The notes under the pieces were generated by a model. That model was not told where the DNA came from, did not search any database, and was given only the letters and a program-made list of their open reading frames with translations. A program made the translations under genes and the position numbers. From contig CM055106.1 of NCBI GenBank assembly GCA_029204225.1, forward strand, positions 40,688,368 through 40,752,367: 64,000 bases of DNA. The letters run 5' to 3'. The stretch is from Diphasiastrum complanatum. Taxonomy: Eukaryota; Streptophyta; Lycopodiopsida; Lycopodiales; Lycopodiaceae. Numbering within the stretch: the first letter of the stretch is position 1; every line of letters begins with the position of its first letter. Below are positions 1-12,700 of the stretch, one piece after another.

Positions 1-113
1 TTGGAATTCCGAATTCAAGTGAAGTTTGAACCATAATCCATTGTTATTCAATCGCTATTGAACAACGAACATTCAACATTAACATTTACAAATTATAACT
101 ATAATATATATAC

Positions 114-309
114 CTGTACAATGCGCTGTGATCCCACCTCCTCAATGGCAGCTCGAATGTGTGAGAACATGTACTTGCCCGTGACTGCCTCCCAAAAGGT
201 GTCGATGGATCTGAGAAACATCGTCCCCATGCACGAAGACACCAGGATATTCAATATGTAGCGCCTCCTCGTATCGCTCCAACCATCAGATATGATGGTG
301 CAACCATAC
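114..309 (-). pseudogene. hAT1 transposase exon, DUF659 core
   Basis: The minus-strand translation contains ISDGWSDTRRR followed by ILNILVSSCMGTMFLRSID, the signature of the DUF659 part of plant hAT transposases. It aligns with the same region of hAT2 near 20980-21060. The exon has an AG acceptor just right of 309 and a GT donor just left of 114, and it joins in frame to the exon at 598-864. It probably carries part of the RNase H-like catalytic fold. The downstream exons lie outside the window. Confidence 0.72.
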
Positions 310-597
310 CTAGTTTACAGGTGTCACGACTCACATTGCAGTGTTGCACAAGACAAGATCCGAGATCGTAGTTCAAATTTCATGGCAAATTTCAATGATG
401 AATGATCATTTGAAAATTGACAATCATGATTCATGATTATACATAATTAGCCATTAACAAGTAATAAGTATGCAATGCCCCCACAATCTATGAAAACTTA
501 ATGTACAAATTACAATGTACATACTACATATCAATGATCAATCATTATAGTCTTTAAAGTTTACAGTGCATAAATTTAAAAGGATAGTAGTACGTAC

Positions 598-864
598 TGG
601 GCCCATGCCTTCTTGAGAGGCTCTAGCTTCTGGTCAACAAAAGCCCGCTCATGAAGAAGTCCCTTCGTCCTTAGGTGCTCACAAGATGGCCCCGGCCATG
701 CCTGCCCCATCGCACTCACTGCACTCATCACCCTCCTCCATGCCGGGGTCCTAGCCAGATGAAATAGCAGATCGCAGGTGTAGAACAACTGTCGAACTGC
801 AACCTTTGCCTCTACAATGGCTCTAGGAGCGAAGGTGGACACATAGTACTCCCTACCCCCCAGC
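598..864 (-). pseudogene. hAT1 transposase exon before the DUF659 core
   Basis: The minus-strand frame reads ARTPAWRRVMSAVSAMGQAW and then KKAWAQ, which aligns with the hAT2 segment around residues 320-380 (SEPFRRAFRLAQ and following). A GTACGT donor after base 598 joins in phase to the exon at 114-309, restoring AQYGC before the ISDGW motif. The upstream side is cut at 864 by a small hAT element, whose 8-bp target duplication CCCCCAGC lies inside this exon. Without the insertion the frame would continue across 1711-1718. Confidence 0.7.
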
Positions 865-1710
865 CATAGTTGTGTCGAATCGCGATTCATTGAAAGAACC
901 GCGATTCGAAAGACCTTTTCGAAAAGGTCCGGTTCGAACCGTTTTTTGACTGTTCGAACCGTTTAAAAAAAAAAAAAAACACGTCGCCTCCTCGCGACCT
1001 CCTGCTCCTCGCAACTCCTGCTCCTCGCGACCTCCTGCTCCTGCTCCTGCTTGCGACTGCTCCTCACGACTCCTGCTCCTCACGACCTCCTGCTCCTGCT
1101 CCTCACGACAGCTCCTTGCGACGACTGCTCCTGCTCCTCGCGACCTCCTGCAGCCTGCTCGTTACCTCCCCCTGGGCCCTGAAGCTTCCCAGATTTCCGC
1201 GCCTGAGAGAGAGAGAGATCCGAGACACTGGACAGAATATAGATCCGCGAGTCTGGAGAGAAATCCGAGAGAGAGAGAGGGGTGGAGTTGTGTGAGAGGG
1301 GTGGAATTGTGTGTGTCACGTGTGGCTGTTCAGTGTGTGTGTTCAGTGTGTGTGACTGTTGACAAATGTGTGTGTGTGTGTGGTAAATGTTTGACAATGT
1401 GTGTGGGTGTGTTTTTGTGTGTGTGTTTGACAAATGTGTGTGTGTGTGTTTGACAATGTGTGTGTGTGTGTTTTGTCATTTTCGTGAAATTCGAATCATT
1501 GAACATTTGCTAATTTACCACTAAATAACCATGCACATGGTACATTGGAATATGACATATGTAATATGTATGTTGTGACATTAATGTTTTAAAAAAAAAA
1601 CCCTAAAACCGATTCGCCGGTTTGAACTTGGAGAAGTCGATTCTTTCCCGATTCAAACTCGATTCAAACACGGTTCGAAAAGGCGATTCGAAAGGTACCC
1701 TCAAACATTG
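865..1710. mobile_element. Non-autonomous hAT element (846 bp) with 8-bp target duplication
   Basis: The element begins CATAGTTGTGTCGAATCGC and ends with the complement of CAATGTTTGAGGG, so both ends start CA and carry TTCGAA-rich subterminal repeats. The 8-bp direct repeat CCCCCAGC flanks it at 857-864 and 1711-1718, the duplication length of hAT elements. Inside are an A-run at about 965-980, a CTCCTGCTCCTCGCGAC-like minisatellite at about 985-1160, and a TG-rich repeat at about 1310-1470. I see no transposase. The minus-strand open frames across the minisatellite are low-complexity artefacts. The resemblance of its end to the right end of hAT1 suggests it is mobilised by a hAT1-like enzyme. 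Confidence 0.82.
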
Positions 1711-1718
1711 CCCCCAGC

Positions 1719-2231
1719 TGTGTAGTGCGGCCCTATAAAGTCCTCAATCCAAGGATCCTATTCTAAGCATGCCAATCACTTAGCAACACAAGGGAACCTG
1801 ATGGTGGACAAACCAACCCTACCAAATCTAGATCGAACGGATCTAGCCCCCAAGCTATGGATCAATCACTCAGAGAGGAATGAGGCATCACACCAGCAGC
1901 ATCCTGCCACCGGTCATGCTATCAAGCATGCACTAGTGAGAGCCCAATAGGTATACTTATACCTTCCAAGGCCCATGCACCACTAGTAGTGCACTATGAC
2001 ATCTCACTGGACACCTCTGCAGCCTATCTGGGCCACGTCATCCAGTTCCCCAATGACTCACGGATAGACCCATACAAATTCACCATCAAGTGTTTTAGGC
2101 CTGCAACCATTAATTATGACCATGTACACATAAGGGCCCCAAATCCCTTATAGTCACAATTAACTTACGGGTTGTCGGTCTACCGGTCCCTAGCATGGAC
2201 ACGCTACCCGAGACCAGTTATGGGCATGACA
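1719..2231 (-). repeat. 3' LTR of chromovirus 0 (minus orientation)
   Basis: Read on the minus strand the LTR starts TGTCATGCCC at 2231 and ends CACTACACA at 1719. A polypurine tract (AAGGGGGGAAGAA) stands immediately upstream, as required for a 3' LTR. Much of it recurs at 14605-14881, where an internal part corresponding to 1766-1998 is missing. Confidence 0.72.
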
Positions 2232-2890
2232 TTCTTCCCCCCTTATTCAAGTTCTGTCCTTAGAACTTAAAACTGGGAAAGTTCCTCCTTAAGCTTCCTT
2301 CCTGTTCCCAAGAATCATCATCGTCCGTACATCCCCTCCATCGAACCAGATGCTTGGTAACTATACGATTTCTCAATCGTTTAGTTCTTGTATCCAAGAT
2401 CTTTTCGGGTTCAAGACGAGATACACCCGATGATTCATCCAACAGGTCCAACTGGTCTCCAGATCCAAGATGCTCTCCTTCACGAAGACTCTTTTTGAGA
2501 CGACTTACGTGAAATACGGGATGCACTTGCGATCCTTCCGGGAGTTCCAATTGGTAAGCTAAGGATCTGATCTTTTTCAACATCTTAAATGGTCCTCTAA
2601 ATCTAGGGGACGATTAGTAATGCTAGCCGGTACACATTACACTTGAATCCCTCGAGATTCTCAAAAAATACCCAACCCCCCACTTGGAAGTCTCTCGGTG
2701 ATCTTTTCAGACTTGCATAAAGTTGGTCCCCATCCTGGGTACACTAGACATTCTCACGTGCAATCCGTAGCATTTCCTGCATATCATGTAGGAAATCCGC
2801 TACTTTCTGAACTTTGAACGCCCGAGTCTCTACCGCAATGGGTGATATAGGTTAAAAACTATACGTAAGCATGCACGGGCTATAACCGGT
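2232..2890 (-). pseudogene. Chromovirus 0: integrase C-terminus and chromodomain
   Basis: The minus-strand frame at 2260-2583 reads PEGSQVHPVFHVSRLKKSL, then PEKILDTR and HLVRWRGCTDDDDSWE. This is the integrase C-terminal module followed by a chromodomain typical of chromoviruses (Ty3/Gypsy). Further upstream, near 2770-2870, degraded frames still show KVADFLHDMQEML and SPCMLTYSF. They match the integrase tail of remnant E (AVADFFHDMQEML near 48650), so the two are related families. Several stops and frameshifts make it non-coding now. The chromodomain would target insertion to modified histones. Confidence 0.75.
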
Positions 2891-4765
2891 AGCCAAATGC
2901 TTACTGTAACCCAATCTCCATCAAGGTGATTACCTCTCCGAGGAGAATGCTATGAAAATATGAATAGATATCTTAACTGATTTTCTGATCTTGTAGGTAA
3001 TCCTTCTTTTAACCGATCAAGTATAACTAGAATTTGAACTATGATTCGTCAATCATAATTCATCAGATTCTTGTCCTATACTCAATAAAAGAACGTGATA
3101 CCCTCACATAGGCAACAGCCAATGATCAGAAGAACTTTTAAACTTAGAGTCATCTCTAGTTTAGCAAATACGGCCTGTCCAAAGGCGACCAGTGAACTTC
3201 GAATCGCGAATGTTCAAAATGTCACTTTGGTACCGTAAAGCCTAAACTGACACTCTATGACTACTTGGTCTATACCCGAATAAACATAGTCGATTTGGTA
3301 AGGTGATTAGTCATACCAAAATTCCACTAACCTGTTTATTCATCCGGGGTATGAATACTATCCTCTCCTATGGATTAGGTAATTCCTAGAATCCGAGTTA
3401 TGATTTACCAATCCCAACTCTCCATTTTCCCAAGACCATACCAATCATAAGAGTGCATTTACAATTCTTAAAAGACACATGAGCTGTTCCTGAAAGTCCT
3501 TTCATTTGGAAAGTTCCAGACTTTTCCAACTCACACACGGTGTCTATAAAAGGATTGTAATTCCAAGAACGCCCTTACTTTAGACATGGCACAAATTGTC
3601 ATTCCAAAGTTAGGGTCTTAATCTAGAATACGTCTAGATTTTCCTCTTAAGTTCTAATCTAGAATAACTTAAGATTTACCAGAACCAGTTTATGTGAAGT
3701 TTTAACTTTTGGCAACCCACAACTATCCAACTCTCTTGAGTCTTCCGGGATAGCATTTCATCAATTCCAAATGGGAAAAGATAAGGCCAAAAAGTTTTCT
3801 GTATTCTATGCACACACATCTGTAAACGTATCCAAAATGACTCATAGACGTTGTGACTTATAAGCAATACATCTCAACAATAATATCCATAATTAAGATT
3901 ATATTGTTGATTTCCAACAACTAACTCAGAAGTAGCGCTTTTGACACGGTTAGTTGTATTAGATTTAGAAAATATTTAAATGTCTCGGTGTGGTACCAAA
4001 ACACCACATTTAATCTGATTCTAAATCAATTCTAGGTCAATAAGCAATTCTCAATGAGAAATTACTATAACCCAGCGAGAAATTGTCTCAAACACAATTC
4101 TCATCAATATGCCTATGTACCAACAACTAGTTTATGCATGCAAATAAACTTAGTTCATGGAATACTTTATAGATCCACAGGATTAAAAGTTTGTACAAAA
4201 GGTTTTAATGATTCCACAAAGATTCACTACATAGCATATCTCTACAGATATCTCCAGATCTGTACACAACACTTTCATGACCGAGAATCCTGTAACTTGG
4301 TTATCCTCTAAGAGAGAATATTTCTCAAAGAGTGCTATTTCACATCCAAAATCTCAACCGGAGATTAACACGAAAGAATATATTGTTAGTATGAATTTCT
4401 TTCCTTGCATCAATCCACGGATCTCAGTCCATACTAACATCAAGTTGATTGCTTCCAGTAAGGAACAGTTTTTCAACAACCTCCCATCTTGCAATAGTAT
4501 TAACAAGTTCTGACACAAATCTCGGACTTGTTATCAACCACTTTCCTATCACAAGAGTACTTTCTAAATTTTCCCCCCGTTAAATCTTCAAATATGATAT
4601 CAACTATAATCCATAAAGGATTTCTGTAATATCTGAATATCCTATTGTTTTTGATTTATAAAACAGGTCCATTATCTATAACAGATTCCTCCTGGAATCT
4701 CTTACAGATGCTTCTCCTTGATAACTCTCTTTTCTTCCTACTTCTCCCCCATTTTAACAGGAAAC
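2891..4765. other. Unrecognised AT-rich stretch
   Basis: I see no credible gene. Short open frames (for example at 4054-4311 and 4277-4513) lack known motifs. The stretch probably continues the decayed interior of chromovirus 0, because it sits between that element's integrase remnant and its other LTR piece, but no motif proves this. Element A interrupts it at 4766. Confidence 0.4.
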
Positions 4766-5230
4766 AGTTACGGACTACAGGATACAGGCCTACTGGGCTA
4801 CTCTGCATATATTCCGCAGGCCTCTTTACATTTACTGTTGGTTATGTATATTTCTGGTTACGCATTTTATATTAGTCATGTACAGGCCCAAGAGCCTTTT
4901 TATATGCTTATGACCCGCATTGGGTCCTTTTTTATGACATCGACTGGCCTTGGGCCCTTATTATGTGGTTATATGTGGTGTGGGGGCCCGTAGGAGGGCG
5001 CACTATTTTCCCTCCACATTTTGCCTCCCTTTACTTTTGAATTCCTATTTTAGGGTTCATTGGTAGGGTATTTATAGGGGCATTTGTACACTCATTTTTC
5101 AGATTATTGATTGGTATTGCTTGGGCACTTCGTGGGAGAACCTATTGTCTTGTCTATTGCTTGTAGGGCTTTAGTCTATTGCTGTCTTTTATGCTTCATT
5201 GATTCAACACCTGAGATTTTGATCTTAACT
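4766..5230 (+). repeat. 5' LTR of element A
   Basis: It is 465 bp, starts AGTTACGG and ends CTTAACT, and repeats at 7283-7747. A TATA-like TATTTATAGG at about 5065 is a plausible promoter for the element's transcript. Confidence 0.93.
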
Positions 5231-5242
5231 TGGTATCAGAGC
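5231..5242 (+). other. Primer binding site, initiator-Met tRNA
   Basis: TGGTATCAGAGC complements the 3' end of plant initiator methionine tRNA. It abuts the LTR with no spacer. Confidence 0.93.
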
Positions 5243-5564
5243 ACTTTCCTGATTGCTGAATTTCAGATCTGATTTTTTGATTGGGTGCCCATTTTCCTTG
5301 CCGATTTTTCTCGCTTTGCTGAGGGGTTTCGTCTCTTTGCTTCAGCAACATTCAACACAGTTTGGAGGAGGACCAACTCCCATCAGAGCATTTTCCTTGG
5401 CGGAGCTTTAGCAGATAGTTAGCGGAAGTACTTCCGCTAAATTTGGCAGCCGGAAAAAAAAAAAACTTTTTTGGGCAAATTATTTCCGGCGCCCAAGTTC
5501 CAAATCCTTTCCCTCTTTTTGCTGAATCCTCCATTTGATTCAGGGAGAGGATTCCCAGCCATCT

Positions 5565-5760
5565 TTTCAGCATTGATTGGAGGCTCTCCAGCGCCCTACT
5601 TCATCACATTTTTCAGCCATTGTTCCAGCAGTGTTTCAGCCATATTTCAGTTTTGATTGGAGGCTGTCCATCGCCCTATTTCATGACGTTTTCCACAGAT
5701 TTCCAGCCATATTTTCAGCATTGATTGGAGGCTGTCCAGCGCCCACTTTCATTCTCCTTG
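5565..5760 (+). repeat. Leader repeats of element A
   Basis: About three imperfect copies of a roughly 75-bp unit containing TTGATTGGAGGCTGTCCA and a GCGCCC-like end lie between the primer site and gag. The same leader is seen on the minus strand in element D (near 32640-32860) and in the mosaic block (near 57250-57440). Confidence 0.7.
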
Positions 5761-5969
5761 TGGTGACATGTTCCAGCCAGCTCTTCGCACGAGAGGTATC
5801 TTTGCTGGTTTTTCCTTGCTTTCCACACCTTTTCTTGACATTTGTCATTTCCTTTCTTGCTCTTAGTGTCGTTTGTGTACCTAAAGCGTATTTGGGGTGA
5901 CGACAAAAGTCCGCTCCCTCCGATATTAAGCTTTTCTTACACTCTCTTCACTTCCTGCATTCCTTGACC

Positions 5970-6575
5970 ATGGATACTCCCCCTACATCTTCTGAGCCTC
6001 GCATACCGTCTTTCACTTACCTTGACGAAGTACGACATGAATTCCGAGATCATCTTAGGGAAGCCATGAGTGATGTACGCATTGATTTACGCCAGGAGTT
6101 ACGAGAGACGTTCACTGCTCTTTCTGCCCAGATTGCTACACTATCATTACAGTCCAGTGTTTCTCCACTATCTCCACCTGTTCCCCCACAGCGTACATTT
6201 CCACCACCTGAGACTCCTTCATCTTCTGGTCCTTTGCCACGAGACTTTAAGGATAAGGTTCAGCTTACTGTGTATTCTGGGTCATCCGATGGGAATGAAC
6301 TCGAGAATTGGTATTCTAAGCTTGAGACCTACTTCCTTATGTTTCCTAAGATTGACATTCAGCGGATACATTTGGCTGCTTTACATTTGGAGGGCCGTGC
6401 TGCTACTTGGTGGCGCATGTTTCGCCAGACGGCTTCACACCCTGGCCTTGATAGTTGGACAGAGTTTATGACATCTTTCGCAGTTTATCTCACACTGGTG
6501 ACTTGGCTGCTTATACGACACGGTTTACGGAGCTTTCCTATCTATTCCCAAATATTTCTACATTGGAGCTCATAA
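5970..6575 (+). pseudogene. Element A gag, truncated
   Basis: The frame starts at the ATG at 5970 (MDTPPTSSEPR). It continues through the gag core, with VQLTVYSGSSDGNELENW and LHLEGRAATWWRMF matching the Retrotrans_gag fold that forms the virus-like particle. About 200 residues remain. The frame stops at 6575 just after the deletion junction, where gag is joined to the integrase C-terminus. A short loss near 6480 also removes part of the segment present in the copy at 59934-61400. No zinc knuckle remains. Confidence 0.82.
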
Positions 6576-6576
6576 G

Positions 6577-7206
6577 ATGATGCACCTGTTACTATTTCAT
6601 CTCATCTTTCGAGTGCTCGGGAGATTATTACTAGAGCTGCTACTCATTTACAGCATATTCAGCAGCGGTGCAGGACCATTGTTGATCGTCATCAGCGCCA
6701 TGTTGAGTTTGCAGAGGGAGATACTGTTTTTCTCCGGTTACGCTTTGCTCGCCATTGTTTTGTACAGGGTCTTGCTTCTACTGAGAAGCTTGCGCCGCGC
6801 TATTATGGGCCTTTTCAGATTCTTGAGCGCCTCAGTCCAGTTACATATCGTCTTGAGTTACCTGCTGCTACTCGAGCTTGTGATATCTTTCATGTCAGTT
6901 TATTAGGTGCTGCTATTGAGGATGATGCTCCTCGAGATTCCTCATTTCCTACAGATCCAAAGCTTTTTCCATTCCTGCAAGCTGCTATTTTACAGGTGCG
7001 CTTATTGCATAGTCGTCGCCATCGGCAGGTTCAGTTTTTTGGTCAAGTGGGATGGTCGTCCTATTGAGGAGGCTACTTGGGAGTCCATTGATGTTTTTTA
7101 TCATACCCCTATCCTGGCTGATCAGGCTCGATCACTTGTAGCTACCATTGCTTCTCGGGATGCTCCGGCTTCTCTTGATGTTCTTTTCTCAGATGGGATA
7201 TCTTGA
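6577..7206 (+). pseudogene. Element A integrase C-terminus and chromodomain
   Basis: Right of the deletion junction the sequence encodes the end of integrase (LRFARHCFVQGLASTEKLAP and RACDIFHVSLL), then a chromodomain remnant (GRPIEEATWES near 7050). A one-base shift near 7030 breaks the frame. The integrase catalytic residues are absent, so this fragment can only be read as a relic. Confidence 0.8.
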
Positions 7207-7282
7207 TGCAGTATTTTTCTCTGGCACTGGTTCTTATCTTATTTTGCCTACATTGGGGGCAATGTTCTTTATAGCCAGGGAG

Positions 7283-7747
7283 AGTTACGGACTACAGGAT
7301 ACAGGCCTACTGGGCTACTCTGCATATATTTCGCAAGCCTCTTTACATTTACTGTTGGTTATATATATTTCTGGTTACGCATTTTATATTAGTCATGTAC
7401 AGGCCCCAGAGCCTTTTTATATGCTTATGACCCGCACTGGGTCCTTTTTTATGACATTGACTGGCCTTGGGCCCTTATTATATGGTTATATGTGGAGTGG
7501 GGGCCCGTAGGAGGGCGCACTATTTTCCCTCCACATTTTGCCTCCATTTACTTTTGAATTCCTATTTTAGGGTTCATTGGTAGGGTATTTATAGGGGAAT
7601 TTGTACACTCATTTTTCAGATTATTGATTGGTATTGCTTGGGCTCTTCGTGGGAGAACCTATTGTCTTGTCTATTGCTTGTAGGGCTTTAGTCTATTGCT
7701 GTCTTTTATGCTTCATTGATTCAACACCTGAGATTTTGATCTTAACT
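7283..7747 (+). repeat. 3' LTR of element A
   Basis: It is 465 bp and the same length as the 5' LTR. It is preceded by a purine tract CCAGGGAG and followed by the target duplication GAAAC. Confidence 0.93.
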
Positions 7748-7752
7748 GAAAC

Positions 7753-9550
7753 GACACGAGTTTCCAAGGCATGCAGTTCATTCAAGATTTGCGCAGGAGA
7801 AGAGTCTAAGGATCTTCTTGGTTACCAAGCTTGAGAATTAACTCGTAAATCAGAAAAGGATTTTATGAAGATTCAAGTAGAGAAAACAATTTTAGAAAAG
7901 GGTTTATTAACCATTTTTGTGACATCGTCCAAGGTCAATGGGTAATAAAGAAATTACCTACCAAGAAATCACAAGAAATCGGGTTAATTAATGTGTTAAG
8001 AAATTCATCAACATATTCTTTATAAAGAAATAGCTTGCCGGGTTTCCGGTTTTGTAAATTTGAGATATCCTAAAAAGGGGTCATGACCAATATCTCAAAT
8101 TTCCGACAAAATACCCGTTTTATGACCAATAGTATTTGGCATCACTAAGACTTATGGCCATACTATGGTCAACTGATCCAGTTAGTTTCAGATTTTCATT
8201 TTGGAATTGCTTGCGTCCCATACCACAGGTTCTTCCTCCACAAAGACCCTCCACTTCCTGATCAAAGTGTTAGAAAAATAATAACAAATGCCAACTTCAT
8301 AAAACAACTGCAATTGCCAACTTCATAAAACAACTGCAATTCACACATTCTTTCGCCCCTCTTCACAATCTTTACGGTCACTAAAAAGATCAAAGTATAC
8401 ATGCTTTGAGTGACAGATTAAGAAATGGGGAAGAATGAATCGGCTTTTTCTTGTATTTAACAACAAATAGTGTTGGTACGCCCACGGCTTCAATCGCGTC
8501 AAGAAAACAATTTTTGTTTTTTCGTTTCATTTAAGTCTTCCATCCTAGACTTTTGGAACGTTTTTGGCCGTGTCCGTTTCCGAAAAAACGAACCTTGGTC
8601 AAAAAAATCCAAGAATTTCTAGACATAAGTGTCCAATTCTTGGGTGCCCGGTGCAGTTAATAAAGCGAATATACATTTCGTCAATTGTGAAAAAAGCCTT
8701 ACGGAATTCCCCAGGAATTCAGCCCAATCACAGTTTTATGGGTTGCATTCCCTACCACTGGGAGGCCTTACCCAAAGCAAAAACAAGAACTGACGAAATT
8801 CGCTTTCGTATTTTGGGACGTTGCGCAAGCTAAAGTAGCTTGACCAACGATTTATCCAGCCATCAACAACTTCGGGGCTTTTAAGCGCCAAAATTTTTTT
8901 CCAGTTGTTAGCCCAAGTTGTTAGAATTTTATGGGTTACAATTGATTAAGAAGACAATGCATTTGGTTGATTACCATTTTATTGCTTTAAGATAGGGGGT
9001 CATCATTGTGTGGTGATGCCAGGCGAATTTGCATGTCGCCGCCCCTTCCTATCAGGACAACATCCCTATCCATTTGCAAGCGGAAACTGAAATTTTTTAA
9101 AAATATACGTTCAGTTTATATTCATCATCGGTATAATATTCGTAAAGTTGCGTTGTCTCTAAACCTAGTTTAGAAAAACTTAGTTTTAACAGACCTAAAA
9201 TGCCAATCAAAATTATACTGATGAATTTTGCAAATGGAGAGTCAAGCAATAAAAATGCCGAATAACCCATTACATGCCTAAAAATCATTCAATTGTCGAA
9301 ACCCATTAAACTCAACTATTTATACATAACTGCCCATGGAAACTTTAAAACAAAATTAACAAAAACCTTTAGTTAATGCCTCCAAAACCCTCCCCTCCCC
9401 CCCATTTACCTAACTTGAAAAAAACAGTAGTTAAACAATTAGTTAACTAAAACAAACTCCGAGAGCACCCCCCCCCCCCCTTCTCACCCTTCCCTCCAAA
9501 AACCAGAGCTCGTCGGGTTCCTGCTGGCCGCGAGGGGGCGAGCCACACCA
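7753..9550. other. Unrecognised stretch with a 26-bp tandem duplication
   Basis: No gene is supported. A perfect 26-bp duplication (GCCAACTTCATAAAACAACT and six further bases) stands at 8290-8315 and 8316-8341. A run of about 15 C lies near 9467-9480. The open frame at 8564-8833 (89 aa) has no motif I recognise. It may be decayed interior of chromovirus 0. Confidence 0.4.
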
Positions 9551-9738
9551 GAGAGAGAGAAAGAAAGAAAGAAAGATTTTATTAATGTCCTTGAATACCC
9601 TAAGGTACATAGGACTAAGAAAAGGTACATGTCAAGTGTGCACATAGGAGTTTAAAGCTCAATCATCTATAAAAACTAAATAACTGCAAATACAATGCAT
9701 AAAGACAGCTGGCCCAGTCAGGATCCAATAGCCTGGAA

Positions 9739-12700
9739 TCATATATCACGATGCCCATCAGCATGAAAGAAATGGTGGATGGTATGCTGTGAGGGTGTGA
9801 TTAGATGTGCCCTGGACCTCTGTCGCCGGATAGGCCGTCGGTGTCGTCTCTGCTGCCGTGGCGCTCTGGGCTGTGATCTAATAACTGACTGTCTCTCTGG
9901 CCGTCGACATGGTCTCTGATGCCGGTGTACGAAGGAGTCGGGAATCTCGGCCTCTCCATCTGAGTCGCTGCCTATGGGTACCTCGGATCTTTGTCTCCGA
10001 CGGGATATGCACTCATCAATGCTCAGCTGTGTCAGGGAATGTGTACCATCTAGTCTCCTCCTCCTCAGGTTTGACATCTCTCGGATCATAAGTGCGACAC
10101 ATCTAGGGTCCTCATAAGATATCAAGGTAGAAAGTGTAACTGGGTGCTCTCTGAACAAGCAGTAGTACCGCCCCCGTATCTCATAGTAGGCTGGACATCT
10201 GAAGAGGAAATGTGACTCGTCCTCAGTCTCATGCATAACACACATACTACAGAGCCGGTCCTCTCGTGGGGTGCCACTGTATCTGCTAGTCTCGATAGCC
10301 AGCTGATGTGAAGAAACCCGAAACTGACCCATCGCTATCCGCAGACTATGTGATATACTCCTCAGCAAATAACCAGATACTATGGGGCAGCCAGCCGGAT
10401 CAAGAGATAGAAAGTGTGTACGATAAAATTCACTCTTGGTCCCCAATGGGCCCTGCCAAGTGGTATGAAGATATGATCTGTAAAGGAGGCCTCTGATGTA
10501 CTGGTGGGTGCCCGCAGGTAGATCACTAATCTGGATACCCAATGTGGAGAGGAGACGGCAAGCCTGGGAGTACCATGAGAAAAGGTGTCCCTCTTGAGTG
10601 TAGGCGCCGGGATGAAGATAAAGCTGCAACTACATAATGTGTACCCCCGTCCTGAAGATCCTCTACCCTCTGTATGAATGTCGCAATATGGAATAAGGCC
10701 TCAATCTGAATGGGGGGGACTGCAAACTCCGCCAAGATAATCTGGTGTGGTACTGAGAGCTTAGCCCGTATCATCCGTGAGAGCAAACGAATCTGGAGCC
10801 GGGAGATATATGCCCAATCAGTAGCTGTCAGACCCGTACTCCATGTCTCGGAAGCATACATAGTTGAGGGCACAACCATAGTGTCAAAGAGCCGACACTT
10901 ACTAGTCGCATCTCTGATGTGTGAGCGGAAACATAGTCCCTCCAAATCTATCAGTGAGGCATAGCCCTTCCGTACCCGTGAAATAGCTGCGTGTCTCATG
11001 CTAAACATAGTCCCCGAGAATAGTACTCCTAGATATGTATAGGAATCAACAACCTCTAGGGGATGACCATCCCATAGAAGCTCCTGCCGCATCATGAAAG
11101 ACCTAGAGGTGTTGAACACCATAACCTTAGTTTTGGCCACATTCACTGACAAACCCCACCGTGTGCAAAAAGAAAGAAGAGCATCTAAGTGTCGCTGCAA
11201 GCCCTCTCTCGTCCGTGAAAGCAAAACCACATCATCAGCATAAAGGAGAATAGCAATAATGAGGTCGCCCAATGTACAACCCTCCCCTCCATCACTCTGT
11301 ATAACATGCTCTAGCTCGTCAATGTAAAGACCAAAAAGTGTAGGAGAGAGTGGACATCCCTGTTTGACACCAATAGTACTGACCACCTCCGGTGAAATAA
11401 CTCCTGATAGTCGGACCCTGCCAATAACTCGCCTGTACAATGCTACTACCGCCTGTATAGTATCCTCCTGAAAGCCCCGATCATGAAGTCTCTGTATCAA
11501 TAAATGCCTAGGCACGGAGTCAAATGCCTTGCGGAAATCCACAAAGCAGCAGTATATGCGCTCCCTCTTGGCCTTAGCCTCCTCAATGATGGACCTCAAA
11601 GTGAAGATATGATCCGATGTAGTATATCCCGGTCTGAAACCCGCCTGTCCAATGGCATGGAGTGATCTAGCATCCATCTCTGTACTGATCTCTGACTGTA
11701 GGATAGAACCATATACTTTAGTGAATAGATGACTGATCATAATGGTGCGGTAGTTGTCAACTTTCATGGGGTCCCCGTCTTTGTGGATAGGGTGAATGAG
11801 GTTTGTGGACCATGGAGAGGGAAAATCAGAGGTGACAGCTCGGTTGAATAGGATGGAGAGAAAGGGTGAGAGGATGTCGGGAGCATACTTTAGAAGTTCA
11901 GCCTCTAGCTCATCAATGTCTTTGGCTTTATGGGAATGGAGTCGTGTGATGGCCTTTTCTATAAGTTCGTTAGTGAATATGGCAGAAGTATCCGTGAGAC
12001 AGGAGGTGGGAAGAGGAGGGGTATCTGGGATGGTGTACAATGATGTGGCATATGCGACCCAAGTGCTGAGGTCTGTGATCCGTGGTGGGGGTGACAGTGG
12101 AAGGAACCTCTTCTAGAATGAACCTGAGGAAGAACTAAAGAGGAGATCCATCAGTTTCTTACCCTGACCAATTTCTTTTTTTTGGTGGTTCTGCGGTAGA
12201 CACGAGATATGGTTTTGGTCAGATGAGGAAGATGGGAGCAAGCATATATGAGGTTCTGATGTAGCTGGATGCATTCCTGATCATACCAGGGGTTATAGGG
12301 TCTATGACGTTGCTGGTCTTTGGGCCGTGGGGATGGAAAGGCAATGGAAGCTGCAGTATGGATGGTCTGGACAAGAAAGAGGGACTGCTCCTCTAAAGTA
12401 TGCTCATATGGGAAATAGGTAAGGAGATCGGAGAGGGCTTCTCTGTATAGTGGTGTGTGATGTGAACTGTAGCGGTAGGTGGGTTTAGCTGTAGGGGTCG
12501 AAGAGATAGGTGTGATGTGGAGATGACCGACAGAGACGACGACGCTATGTCCTCCACTATGTGGGAAGCAAGTGTAGTCACCAGAGCCTGGCAGCTGAAG
12601 AAGGCCATTATAAATGGCCAGTCCATGAGCCTCACCCAACTGAAGCATCTGCTCGCCATATGATGTGACTGGACCCGCTGCATCCGCCGATCGCCGTATA

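Larger units (their letters stand above)
4766..7747 (+). mobile_element. Gypsy element A (family G1), internally deleted
   Basis: Two 465-bp LTRs (4766-5230 and 7283-7747) differ at about ten positions. The 5-bp direct repeat GAAAC flanks the element at 4761-4765 and 7748-7752. The LTRs begin AGTTACGG and end CTTAACT, not TG/CA. The primer site follows directly at 5231, and CCAGGGAG precedes the 3' LTR. The interior keeps the leader and the start of gag, then jumps near 6570 to the integrase C-terminus and chromodomain. Protease, reverse transcriptase, RNase H and most of integrase are lost. It is non-autonomous and resembles D, which carries its own set of deletions. Confidence 0.93.

Noticed and set aside
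853-1433. Long minus-strand open frames rich in RSREEQ and THTH runs
   Set aside because: They fall on minisatellite and TG-repeat DNA within the small hAT element; low-complexity composition, no domain.
6070-6471. Second plus-strand frame over element A gag
   Set aside because: Shadow of the gag frame; leucine/histidine-rich with no motif. The same applies to the hydrophobic frames beside every Gypsy pol.
8564-8833. 89-residue open frame as a host gene
   Set aside because: No recognisable motif and surrounded by decayed sequence; could be part of an unknown repeat.
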